DNA from: Hymenoscyphus infarciens
Taxonomy: Eukaryota; Ascomycota; Leotiomycetes; Helotiales; Helotiaceae
NCBI GenBank assembly: GCA_001414345.1
Contig: LLCB01000608.1
Span: 1-17,426 of the forward strand
Direction: 5' to 3'
Length of the DNA: 17,426 bases
Both the position numbers and the translations under genes were made by a program. Under the pieces are notes generated by a model, which was not told the DNA's origin, did no database searches, and saw only the letters and a list, made by a program, of their open reading frames with translations. Positions 8,160-17,426 of this stretch are shown here, in pieces; within the stretch, counting starts at the first letter, position 1, and every line of letters starts with the position of its first letter.

Positions 8160-10248
8160 GGAATTAAGTATCTATTTTAACTTTACTTTACTTATCTTAT
8201 ACTCTTAATATAGCTTCTATAATTACTATAGTTATAAGCCTAGCTAGTAGATAAAATACTACTTCTACTACGCTAGTTATATTAGCTTTATCTTCTCTTT
8301 ATCTATCTTTATTTTCTTCTTAGAGTATTACTTTTATAATAATAAGCTTACTCTTAACTAAAAGAGTTCTTCTTACTAACTAAAACTCGTAGTTTATATA
8401 ATATAACCGCTTCTTTTATATTATCTACTAAGAACGAGTTTAGGAATACTTTAATCTAAATAGCTCTAATACTAAGAACGCTAATAAGCTTAAAAGACCT
8501 TATTCTATAATTAAATAAGCTATACTTAATAAGAATATAAAACTTAAAGAAGTATAGCTTATAGTAAATAAAACCTAGAATATACTCTTAGTAGCTTAAT
8601 ATATAAGAAGAGATTAACTAGAATAACTACTTCTAGTAATAGTTAATAATATTAAAGAAGACTTTAAAAATAATATTAAAAGATATACTTTTAAAATTAA
8701 TAAGCTTTATACTATATAAACTAGGAGATATAAAGTTAGCTCTTAGATAGAGAGTATAATAAACAAGTCTATACTCTTAGAAGCTTAATTCTTACTTAGG
8801 TATATAGAGAAATTCGCTTCTTAGAACCTAAAGAAATTTTAAAAATAATTTAGTACTAATATTAGAAAGCGTAGAAGATATAGTATATATAGAATATTAG
8901 AATATACTTATTTAAACTAAATTAGAGTCTATAAACCTTACTTACTAGTTCTTTAACTAGAAACGCTATTATAACTAAGTAAAAGATTTTTAACTCTTAG
9001 AGATTAAGAGTCTACTTATAATAAAGGACTTCTTAGACGTAGTTTACTAAATTACTTCTACCTAGGTAATAAGTTAAAAAATATAGTTAATTAATAAGAT
9101 AGAGCTTAGAAAGAGAGTTATATTACTTAATAATCTTATTAAAATGTTTTTAGAGATTCTATATAAATATCTTATATTAAAGACTAGTAAGAAGACTAAT
9201 AAGATATTCTCTATTCTTAGAAATAGAAGTAATAACCTATCTAATTCCTAGAATAGAGCTTAAAATAAAGGTTCTAATAATAAGAAATATTTATATAAAA
9301 AGAGATAAAGATATTTTTAAAAACTTATTAAGTACTAAACCTTAGAATTTATACTTACTTAAAAGTATAATTCTACTCTTAATAATCTCTTAAATAATAA
9401 GAAGTTAAAAGAGATTATATAATACTTAAAAGTCTCTTTCTAAATAGATCTCTAAAAGAAACTAATTAAAAAGTTCTTTATAGTATAATCTAAGTTTAGA
9501 AAGAGACCTATAAGCTCTACTAGTAGTACTTAGAGCTTAATAAAATACTCTATTAGGAATATAACTACTATAATCTTATCTTTCGAGCTTCTTACTAATC
9601 TAGAAAGAATAAACTAAGCCTTAAAACTAGGAATCTAAGCTTTCTTAGCTAAATATACTAGATACTCTCTTATAGATTTAATACTCTTTAATAATTATAG
9701 AGCGGTTTATCTTATTAATAGTAAGAATATACTTATCTTAGGAACTTTTAAGCGCTCTAATAATATAATAGAATAAAGAATAACTAGTATTCTAATTAGT
9801 AGAATAAGAATAAGAGTTATAAAGAACGTTCTTAGAAGTAAGAAAGGAATTAATACTATAGATCTACTACTTACTAATATTATTATTATTAAGAGATTTT
9901 ATACTAATATTATCTTAGAAGTATATATTAAAGAATCTAGAGTATAATATAATAAGTATAACTATTTACTATACTTTAGACTTATAAAGAATAGTATAGT
10001 TATGAAATCTTTAATTTATATAATAAACTTAGTCTTATTTAAATATAACTCTATTAATAACTATACTAAGCTTTAAAACCTCTAAGCTATATTTACTTTA
10101 ATATACTTAATACTCTTTAAAAAGATTAATAAACACTTTTATAAAAAGATAAGAGATTATACTAAATTAAGAAGTAATTTAGTAGAAATATAATATAGAA
10201 GATTAGAATATCTAAAATAGAAAGCTTTTAAAGCTCTAGTCTAGTTAG
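8160..10248 (+). pseudogene. Ty1/Copia gag, protease and pre-integrase relic (5' part)
   Basis: Plus-strand frames, shifting at least once in gag, read as a Copia polyprotein when RIP stops are ignored. A Pro/Gln-rich start lies at 8160-8480. The gag body (about 8500-9300) includes LLRYIEKFAS and a basic Asn-rich segment near 9230-9300 where a zinc knuckle would be expected, though its Cys/His cannot be confirmed. From about 9600 the frame is long and clean: FLAKYTRYSLIDLILFNNYR (about 9640-9700), fitting the protease region with its D-x-G-A site mutated, then LILGTFKRSNNIIE. It ends with a degraded pre-integrase motif, YRRLEYLK*KAFKAL (about 10196-10240), standing for the W-H-R-R-L-G-H-L block. 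The frame is cut at 10249 by a solo LTR and resumes at 10656. Confidence 0.75.
10244..10248. repeat. Target-site duplication GTTAG, left copy
   Basis: GTTAG here and at 10651-10655 directly flank the LTR at 10249-10650. Five bp is the usual duplication length for fungal LTR elements. Confidence 0.85.
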
Positions 10249-10650
10249 TATTAGTATTAGGTAATAATTACCTTACTTACTAATAGGCTTTAGGTTTAAA
10301 CCTTAGTCTATAGTAGTTCTTTCTAGTATTATCTAGAAGGTTTAGTTACGTTCTCGGTTACGGATTAAGCGAACACGTGATCTCTAGAACCTTCTAGTAA
10401 CCTCTTTGATTTATAAGCTATAGAAGCTTCTAGTATTTACTCTAGAAGTATATATAGCTCTCTACTATTTTTATAATTAGAAATTAAGTCAAAAGTCAAT
10501 TCTTAAGTCTTTACTCTTATCTTATACTTCGACTTCTTAAACGTAGTTTAGCGATTATCTAATCTACTCTATACTAATTCAACTTACGTACTTCTAGCCT
10601 ACTCTATAGACTACTCTATAAGCTACTCTATACGTATATAACCTCTTATA
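10249..10650 (+). mobile_element. Solo LTR inserted in the Copia pol
   Basis: 402 bp bounded by GTTAG on both sides. It starts TATTAGTATTAGG (canonical TG read as TA after RIP) and ends ACCTCTTATA (CA read as TA). The same sequence lies inverted at 16829-17222, which independently confirms both ends. No internal retrotransposon domain lies between the duplications, so this is the product of LTR-LTR recombination. Features shared with the second copy are GGTAATAATTACC, AGGTTTAAACCT, CTAGAAGG..., CTAGAACCTTCTAG, a TATA box and a short tandem of CTACTCTATA units near the 3' end (10601-10632). It belongs to a family unrelated to the surrounding Copia as far as can be seen. Confidence 0.9.
10333..10456 (+). 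promoter_or_regulatory. LTR promoter: GAAnnTTC (heat-shock-element-like) sites and TATA box
   Basis: CTAGAACCTTCTAG (10384-10397) and TATAGAAGCTTCTAG (10420-10434) are GAAnnTTC dyads, with further GAA half-sites at 10333-10342 and 10441-10448. TATATATA at 10449-10456 follows directly. The same order is kept in the inverted copy at 16829-17222. GAAnnTTC arrays are the consensus of heat-shock factor sites. That this LTR is stress-driven is inference from motif and position only. Confidence 0.45.
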
Positions 10651-10655
10651 GTTAG
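10651..10655. repeat. Target-site duplication GTTAG, right copy
   Basis: Second copy of the 5-bp duplication flanking the solo LTR. Skipping the LTR and one GTTAG joins ...GTC TAG TTA G and TA AGA AAT ATA in one reading frame. Confidence 0.85.
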
Positions 10656-13600
10656 TAAGAAATATAAAAGTTATAAGTATTAAATAAGTAAAGTACTTAT
10701 ACTATACTATAATCTATACTTAGAACGTTATTTTAAGATATATCTCTAAGAATAGAAGTATATAACTATTTTAATAATACTTATAAAATCTATTTAATTT
10801 CTTAATAAGATATAATAAAGCTAAATAACTTCTTTTAATAAAAGAGAAGTGTAATAGAAAGCTCTTTAGATTTATAATAATAAATAAAAGAGAAGAAATA
10901 GTATTTAAAAAGCTTAAGAATTTTAAAAGATAGGTTAGATAATAATATAGTCTTTTATTTTATAAGTTAAAGTATAATAATAATAAGTTAGTAATCTTAT
11001 AATATAAAGTATTAGAATATACTTTATAAGCTATAGAAATTAGAATAGACTTAGAACTTATACTAACTTATACTTATAAACTAAATAAAGAGATAAAGAG
11101 AGTAGAATAAGAAGTAATTATATACTAAATTAAAATATTATCTACTATTAACTTATTATAAAGGCTTTAAACTAAGTTAACTATAGCTAGAATCTAGCTC
11201 TATAATATAAGCTCTAACTAAAGAGATAAGTTTAAGATAGTAAATAAGATACTTTTATTATAGTTTAATAATTATTTCTATAAATATAATTAAAAGTTTA
11301 AGAACTTAGTATTAAAAGATCTAAGACTAGATTAAAATAGAGTTTATATTTAATCTAAAGCTTATCTACTAAAGAAGAAAGGAAAATAAGAAATTAAAAA
11401 GAGAGTATTTAAAGTTAATCTTAGAGCTTATATAAGTTATTTAGTTAGATATATCTTATTAACTATCTACTATATCTAGGTTTTATAGCTTAATTAAGTT
11501 ATTATAACTTAGAATATTATATTTAATAAAGAAATCTTTTATATACTAGAATACGAAAAAGTAGAATAATAACCTATTATAATTACTTATTTAGTAGTCT
11601 AGTATCTAGTTAAGTAGAAGTAATAGAATACTAAAGCTCTATTTAAAAGTATTAGTATATATAAAATCGAGAGTATAGAAAAACTAATACTAGAAGCTAA
11701 ACTTATAAGAGATATTTTACTTAAAGCTACTAATATACTAAGTAAAGCTTTAACTAGCTAGAACTTAGAAGTAAAGCTAGAAAAGAGAGCTATAATCTCT
11801 TCTAGGTTTAGACTTCTATTATCTAGAGTAATATCTAAACCTAAAAGTATACTAGAATAGATTATAAGCCTTTAAAATAGATAAAATATAAGACTCTTCT
11901 AATAAGTATTTATAGAATTCTTCTAACTATAGAATAATACTAAAAGTATAAAAGGCTTAAATAGTTTACTAATTAGAATAAGTAATAAAATACTAGAGAG
12001 AATCTTCTAATAAAATAGAGAGAGTAAGACTCTCTAATAGTAAAGTAGTATATAAGAAAGAACTCCTAATATACTAGTTCTAGAAACTTCTAATATAAAG
12101 ATAACTAAGAAGTAAAGAATAATAAATATAGAAACTAAAAACCTAAAAGAGCTTAAGATAAAGTAAAGATATATAAAGAAAGTATATCTACTTATCTTAA
12201 GAAAGAGTAGAAGAGATTAACTTAGAGAGAAGAATATTAAAGATATAATAATCTCTACTCTATTAGTTATATTAATTAGAATAGAGCCTTAATAAGCTAT
12301 TCTAGAAGATTTAAATCATTTCTTTAGTACTTTTTAGCCTTTATTAAAAAGTATAATATTAAATAGAGAAGACTTATAAGATATCTATTATATTATTATA
12401 GTAGTAATAATAGAAGAAGAAACGCTTTTAAAACCTAAATACCTATACTTTTATTAGTTAAAACTACTAAAAGAACTAAAATTATAGAGAGAACTTATAA
12501 ACTATCTACTTAGTAATTACTTTAAAGATAATTTAGATCTTAAAATTAAGAACCTAGAGAAAAGGAAATACTAGTATATAATTAAAAGATAGAATACTAA
12601 AATAAAACTAATATCTCTAAAGTAAGTATTTATATATAAATATAACTCTATAAACTATCTAATTTAATACTAAGCTTAGCTTATAGTTAAGAGTAATTAC
12701 TAATAAGAAGCTACTAGCCTTTTAATATATACTATAATACTTATAATAAACTTATTCTAAATAGCTATAGTAATAGCTACTAGGTTTAATCTAGAGATTA
12801 AGTAATATAATATTATAAATATATTTATTAATATAAAAAGAGATATAAAAGCTCTTTTAATAGCTTATTAACTTCTAGATAAATATTAATAAGAAGAACT
12901 ATATATTAAATTAGATAGAGTACTTTATAAGTTAAGAGATTCTCTAACTTTATAGTTTAAATACTTTATAATAACTCTTTAAGAATATAGTTTAATACCT
13001 TATTTAGAAGAGCTTTATATTTATATAGATCTTTTAAAGAAGGTTTTTATAATCTTTTATATAAATAATATATAAATAATATATAAATAATATACTATTA
13101 AGATAATATATCTATAGTAAGAGTTATAATAAATAAATTAAAGCTTTTATATAAACTATACTTACTTAGTAATATAGAATAGTATCTTAGAATAAAAGTC
13201 TATAAAGATAGAGTATAAAAAAAGATATAGCTCTCTTATAATATATATATTAAATAAATTACTAAATAATTTAAGTTTATTAATAGAGATTACTTAAGTA
13301 TACTACTTCTAATATATAGACTAAAAAAGAATTAAAGAATAATAAAATCTATATTTATAAAGTTTTATTAAAAAAGATAGGTTTAGTACTCTATATAATA
13401 TTTATAATATAACTAGATATAGTATTTACTACTTCTTAGCCTTTATACTTCTTAACTAATTTAAATAATATATATTATAGTACTAAATTAGTATATTTAA
13501 TACTTATTTAAAATAAGATTCTTAGGAATTATATATAGAGAAGAGCTTAGAGGTATATAACTAGTACTTACCTTAGATATATCATATACTAATAATCTAA

Positions 13601-14040
13601 AAACTTAAAAGTCTTTAAATAGATATATAATATTATTATTTAGTAGACTTATAACTTAGAGAGTCTTATGCTAAGATATAATTATAATATTAATAATAGA
13701 AGCTAAGCTTTTAAAAGTAAAGCTACTAGATATAGAAATAATAGTATTAAAGCGTCTTTTCAAAGAACTATAGCTTAATTTAAGTAAAATATAGAATATA
13801 TTTTATAATAATTAATAAACTATTTAATTAATTACTAGGAAAAATAAGAGAATATCTATAAAGCTTTAATATATAGATATCTAGAATATATAGCTTTATT
13901 AAATATATTAGAAGAGATCTTTCTAGATTACTTACTTACTAATAAATAATTTATTAGTAGATAGACTTATAAAAAACTTATCTAGATATAAACTTAAATA
14001 TCTTAAAGCTTTACTTAATCTCTAAAACGTTTATTCGTTT
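10656..14040 (+). pseudogene. Ty1/Copia integrase, reverse transcriptase and RNase H relic (3' part)
   Basis: Integrase: TYTYKLNKEIKRVE near 11070 fits the P-Y-T-P-E-Q-N-G-V-A-E-R-A block, followed by YLVRYILLTIYYI and NIIFNKEIFYILEYEKVE (about 11440-11570). Reverse transcriptase: *YNIINIFINIKRD near 12810-12850 stands for Q-Y-D-A-V-x-A-F-L-N. ELYIKLDRVLYKLRDSLTL (12897-12953) stands for the LxRALYGLRxSPxLW block. IFYINNI (13052-13072) is the Y-V-D-D site with both Asp turned to Asn. RNase H: IIEAKLLKVKLLDIEIIVLK (about 13695-13755), then ISIKL*YIDI and INNLLVDRLIKNLSRYKLKY (about 13940-14005), the classical Copia C-terminus with its P-A-D-x-x-T-K motif. Domain order IN-RT-RH identifies Copia rather than Gypsy. 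Many stops and mutated catalytic residues make it dead. Confidence 0.88.
13061..13093 (+). repeat. Three tandem copies of an 11-bp unit right after the RT active site
   Basis: ATAAATAATAT is repeated three times head to tail, the first copy overlapping the mutated YVDD codons. The expansion breaks the RT frame and looks like replication slippage after decay. Confidence 0.8.
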
Positions 14041-14370
14041 AGTAAAACACTCTCTTAAAAGGTAAGATTATACTACTTTTTAAGTTAAATCTTTAGATTA
14101 AAAACACTCTTCTAGAATAGTAAATAACACTTTTTACTATTTTTATATATTACTATACTTTACTTTATTCTTTTTACTTATATATTATTTAAAAGGTTTT
14201 ATTCTTTTTTATATTATAATTATTTAAGAAGTATTAAAAGCTTATTTTAGATTTTATTTATTTATTTTATTATTATATACTTAGTAGTTAAGTATTATAA
14301 GACCTTTCTAAAAAACATAGAGCTAAATATAAATATAAAGTTTTAAAGAAACTAACTACTATTATATAAA
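14041..14370. other. 3' flank of the Copia pol, no LTR recognised
   Basis: A purine run CTTAAAAGGTAAGA (14054-14067) lies just after the pol end and could be a polypurine tract. The sequence after it (TTATACTAC...) would then start the 3' LTR. I could find no matching copy upstream of 8160, so the LTR call is not made. The rest is T-rich and RIP-degraded. Confidence 0.35.
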
Positions 14371-14965
14371 CGTAAAGTATACTAACTAACTAATAATACT
14401 TCTTCTAATACTTAGAAATAGCTTTACCTATAATAGTAAGTACTATATCTATTTTATTAAGAGTATTACTAAGATTAATACTATTAGACTTATTATTACT
14501 ATTATTATTCTTAGACTTCTTACTCTTAGAAACATTCTTCTTATGTTTATAGCTCTTTAAAAAACACTTAAAATAGTATTACGTAATATTTAGAGTATAA
14601 GACAGAGACGTTTAAGTAGGTAAAAGAGTATTAAAGTATTAATTAAGTATTAAAAGCTTATTATTTAAAGAGAGTAAGTAGAAGGCCTTATATACTAGTA
14701 CGTCTAAACTACTCTCTTCTTATAGCTCTACTAAGCCCGAGTATAGTATATATATATAATAAAACGTAATATATCTCTTAGATATACTAGTCTTAATTAG
14801 GCTAAGTACTTGCTTTTAAAGTAAATAACTTTTTATATTAGTATTATAAGCTTAATCTTTTAAGCTTTTTTTAAGTAATATAATAACTACTACTCTCTCT
14901 ACTACTATTATAAGAAAGAAAGGAACTAAAGAAGATTATATAGTAAGAACCGCTATTATTATAGC
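14371..14965 (-). pseudogene. Unidentified coding relic, minus strand
   Basis: One minus frame has clearly fewer stops than the others over about 190 codons. It reads VERVVVIILLKKSLKD near 14850-14915, LDVLVYKAFYLLSLNNKLLI near 14650-14705, YYFKCFLKSYKHKKNVSKSK near 14515-14575, and an Asn/Ser-rich tail (NNNSNNKSNSINLSNTLNKI) to about 14440. Cys/His/Lys around YYFKCFLKSYKHKK hint at a zinc-binding or basic region but match no family I recognise. It is most likely part of another transposon or a captured gene. Coding strand is favoured, not proven. Confidence 0.35.
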
Positions 14966-15560
14966 TACTAGAAAGAAGAAGGTAAGTAATTCTATTAATC
15001 TTATATAATACCTATTTACTACTTAATCTAAAAGTAAGCTTCTATTTAAAGCTTACTTCTAGTATTAAGCTTAATTTTAGCTTTATTTAAGATTACTTTG
15101 TTCCTAGTTCTTTATTTAACTAACTCTTATTTAAAGAGATAATACTAAAGTATATAACAGTATAAAATATATACTACTAGAGAAGAGATATATAAGAGTA
15201 CGTTCGAGACAGAACAACGTATATAAATACTAGGTACTAATATAGAAGAAAAGGAAAAACTATCTCTCTTCTAACTCTAGAAGTAGGCTACTATATATAA
15301 GAGAGTTCGAAACCGAATAATATTATATATTAGCTAATATAAAAGCCTGAATCTATATAACCTTTCTAAAATAGATAATATAAGATAATAACTGCTGAAA
15401 CCTTATATATAGTAGGTACTCCTAGCTATCTAAGATAGTATACTATTATATCCCTCTCTCTTAAAAAAGACTTATCCCGAGTCTTCTCTCTCTTATTATT
15501 TAAGGTTTAGAGTCGATTCGGGATACTATAGTATTATTGTTAAGGTTAAAGCATTTGTTA
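14966..15560. other. Unassigned decayed DNA
   Basis: AT-rich with moderate RIP. TATCCCGAGTC (15474-15484) and GATTCGGGATA (15513-15523) form a loose inverted pair, also AGTATACTATTATATCCC against GGGATACTATAGTATTA. No coding frame stands out. Confidence 0.35.
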
Positions 15561-16828
15561 TATTTATTACTTTTATTATAAGTAAGAAGGTCAAGGTCTG
15601 AATTATAGCTAACCTGAGTTCGTAGATACTTTGTTTATTGAAATTATTATAAGTAAGACGAGATATCGAGATGTCGGTTCTAAATCGTATTTATAGATAC
15701 TTATAAAAGAGAGACTTCGTTTCTAGTCCTTTACTATTAAAGTAAGTATTCACGTTTGCTAAAAGAGTATAGTCTAATTCTATCTAGTAAGTCGGAAAAA
15801 GTTTAAACGTTGAAAGTGAATTCAAAGTAGAGTTAGAGGTCGTTTAGTTAAGAGGTAGTAATAACTTAGTTAAGAGCTTACTTTAAGAGTGTACTAATTC
15901 GTATCTAATTCGAATTCGAATAAAAAAGAACTTCTGATCTAGCTAGAAGTAAAAGAAAGTAAAGAATATAAGACTCTTATTAGAGTCTATAGAGTTTTAG
16001 CTAGTTAAAGCAAAGTTAATACTAAAGTTATTAAAGTTGAAATTATTATCCGATATTTAAGATAATAAAAGGAATAGTTTTAGCTAGTTAAAAGAGTTAA
16101 TACCGAGTTATTATATTACCTTATTCTCTTTAGTGATTTAGGTCTAAATCGAGGTACTTAAGAACTTATTTATTATCTTCTAATTTCGAAGAAGAAGTCG
16201 CTATTAAATCGTAGAGAGTTTAGAGTTAAATTAGATAAAGAGAGAGAGATGTTTTAAACTAAAGTGCTAATATTAATAAGCGTAGTTATTTCTAAATATT
16301 TAGTACTTTAGTATCTCTTCTTATCTAGAGTTATAATTCTAGCGTCTCTTGAGTATAGTAGACGCGTTTTAGAGCTAAGGTATATATCCTACGTATAGAA
16401 GACTCGTTCTAATTCCCTCTAAGTATAGCTATACTCGAAAAGCGAACGTTTCTTTAGTATAATCTTCTTCTAATTCCACTTCTATCTCTTTTAGATAATG
16501 TTTAGTTAGGATTAATAGCAATAACTTAGCTAAGAGCTCGCTTCTAAGTTTCGTTCTAATAGAAAGCGTATTTTAACTAATTTATAGCTAATTTAAGAGA
16601 AGTAGTAGAAAGGTATTAGAGGTAGCGGCTTATAAGCGAAAGAGGCCTAAATTCAGGCTTTAAAAGCAAAGAAGGGTTTAAATAAAGATTCGAAAGAGAG
16701 TCGGATCAGAGAGGCTTTAGAGGTAGGATTTAGTTATTAACTTCGAAGTTCGCTTAGATTATTTTTATTCTCTATCTCTTAGCTAACTAATCGTTTTATT
16801 CTTTATTTTATATACCTCTATCTCTTAT
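15561..16828. other. Less mutated unassigned segment with direct repeats
   Basis: CpA, TpG and CpG are commoner here than in 8000-14000, so RIP was lighter. A direct repeat links 15841-15883 and 16500-16543 (TAGTAATAACTTAGTTAAGAG against TAGCAATAACTTAGCTAAGAG). A shorter one, GTTTTAGCTAGTTAAA, occurs at 15994-16009 and 16077-16092. A 47-codon open stretch lies on the minus strand at 16432-16572 (it includes KEIEVELEEDYTKETFAFRV), continuing past a TAG with LYLEGIRTSLLYVGYIP. That looks like a genuine acidic protein fragment but I cannot assign it to a family. The plus strand also gives protein-like frames, so strand is uncertain. Confidence 0.4.
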
Positions 16829-17222
16829 TATAAGAGGTTATATACGTATAGAGTAGACTATAGAGTAGGCTATAGAGTAGGTTAGAAGTACGTAAGTTAA
16901 ATCGGCACAGAGTAGGTTAGATAATCGCTAAATCACGTTTCTAAGAAGTCAAAGTATAAGTATAAAAGACTTAGTAAATTTTGACTTGATTTCTAACTAA
17001 AAGATAGAAGAGGGCTATATATACTTCTAGAGTAAATACTAGAAGCTTCTATAGCTTATAAATCGAAGGGGTTACTAGAAGGTTCTAGGGATTACGTGTT
17101 CGCTTAACTATAACCGAGAACGTAACCGAACCTTCTAGATAATACTAGAAAGAACTAGTATAGACTAAGGTTTAAACCTAAAGCCTATTAGTAAGCAAGG
17201 TAATTATTACCTAATACTAATA
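16829..17222 (-). mobile_element. Second copy of the LTR, inverted
   Basis: The reverse complement matches 10249-10650 over its full length with scattered, mostly C/T and G/A differences. Its ends are at the same bases as the solo LTR (TATTAGTATTAGG and CCTCTTATA on the minus strand). The flanks CTTAT (16824-16828) and TACCC (17223-17227) do not match, so it is not an intact solo LTR. On the minus strand it is preceded by AAGAGGGTA, so it is best read as the 3' LTR of an element whose body extends beyond the window. It retains more G/C in places (GAACCTTCTAG, CGGCACAGAGTAGG), so it helps reconstruct the ancestral LTR. Confidence 0.85.
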
Positions 17223-17231
17223 TACCCTCTT
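17223..17231 (-). other. Candidate polypurine tract
   Basis: Minus strand AAGAGGGTA directly abuts the U3 end of the inverted LTR, where a retrotransposon's plus-strand primer would lie. It is short, and the only support is its position. Confidence 0.4.
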
Positions 17232-17426
17232 AATAAGTACTTTACTTAATAATAGAGAAAATACTTAATTAACTTTAAAGTAGAAGTAAGTAAATAAAAT
17301 AGAAGTAAATATTAACTTAACTTTAAAGTATAAGTTAATAGACTAAGTAAGAGCTAAAAGTAGACTAATAACTAATCTAATCTTAAAGAACGAATACCTC
17401 TTTAAAGAGAGTAGTAAAAATAAATA
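17232..17426. other. Possible 3' internal end of the LTR element
   Basis: RIP-degraded, with TTAACTTTAAAGTA-AAGT repeated near 17270 and 17320. If the LTR is a 3' LTR, this is the internal sequence just before it. No domain is visible in so short a stretch. Confidence 0.3.

Noticed and set aside
8160..14040. Gypsy-type pol
   Set aside because: Integrase remains precede reverse transcriptase and RNase H, and the pre-integrase and C-terminal RNase H motifs are those of Copia.
15436..15525. tRNA-like fold (ATATCCC...GGGATAC acceptor pairing, AGACT-TATCCCG-AGTCT hairpin)
   Set aside because: No proper D arm or T-loop consensus, the anticodon-like loop lacks T at position 33, and the spacing is wrong. 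The pairings are short and likely chance.
15400..15540. Primer-binding site of a minus-strand element (TAGTATCCCGAATCGACTC)
   Set aside because: It resembles a tRNA 3' complement with TGG changed to TAG, but no LTR ends next to it and the T-arm match is poor.
10249..17222. One DNA transposon bounded by the 400-bp inverted pair
   Set aside because: The left copy has its own GTTAG target duplication on both sides and sits inside a Copia pol frame that continues past it, so the two copies are independent LTRs.

Overview
This window is almost certainly from a filamentous ascomycete fungus (Pezizomycotina), in an AT-rich, gene-poor, repeat-dense block. Nearly all of it is transposon DNA decayed by repeat-induced point mutation (RIP). 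CpA and its complement TpG are almost absent over long stretches, TpA is very frequent, reading frames are full of TAA/TAG, and CpT/ApG survive. Paired repeats within the window differ mainly by C>T and G>A changes. I see no working host gene, rRNA, tRNA or CRISPR. Reading frames were followed by treating many TAG/TAA codons as former Gln/Trp codons. That gives family-level calls, not intact proteins.

Layout. (1) 1-8070: a large structure with long terminal inverted repeats. Each arm has, from outside in, a tandem array of about 104-bp units carrying ~24-bp palindromes, a ~210-bp core with a ~45-bp palindrome, and an AT-rich inner part. The right arm is continuous (about 8070 down to 7090). 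The left arm is split: array and core lie at 1-597 and the inner part at about 5355-5690, so roughly 598-5354 looks like an insertion into the left arm. That insert holds a weakly mutated island with a 64-aa ORF (613-807, minus), a hAT transposase relic (about 1020-2320, minus) and a Gln/Pro-rich coding relic (about 4029-4950, plus). Between the inner arms sits a smaller MITE-like inverted-repeat unit (6155-6706).

(2) About 8160-14040: a Ty1/Copia gag-pol relic on the plus strand, with gag, protease, pre-integrase, integrase, reverse transcriptase and RNase H remains in canonical order. It is interrupted at 10249-10650 by a solo LTR of another retrotransposon, flanked by a 5-bp target duplication GTTAG. 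Skipping the LTR and one duplication joins the pol frame exactly.

(3) About 14040-16828: unassigned decayed DNA with a minus-strand coding relic and a less mutated stretch containing direct repeats. (4) 16829-17222: a second copy of the same LTR in inverse orientation, followed by a purine tract on its own strand. It is probably the 3' LTR of an element whose body lies beyond the right edge.

Relative history: Copia insertion, then insertion of the LTR element and its collapse to a solo LTR. RIP hit most of the window but largely spared the left ~870 bases.
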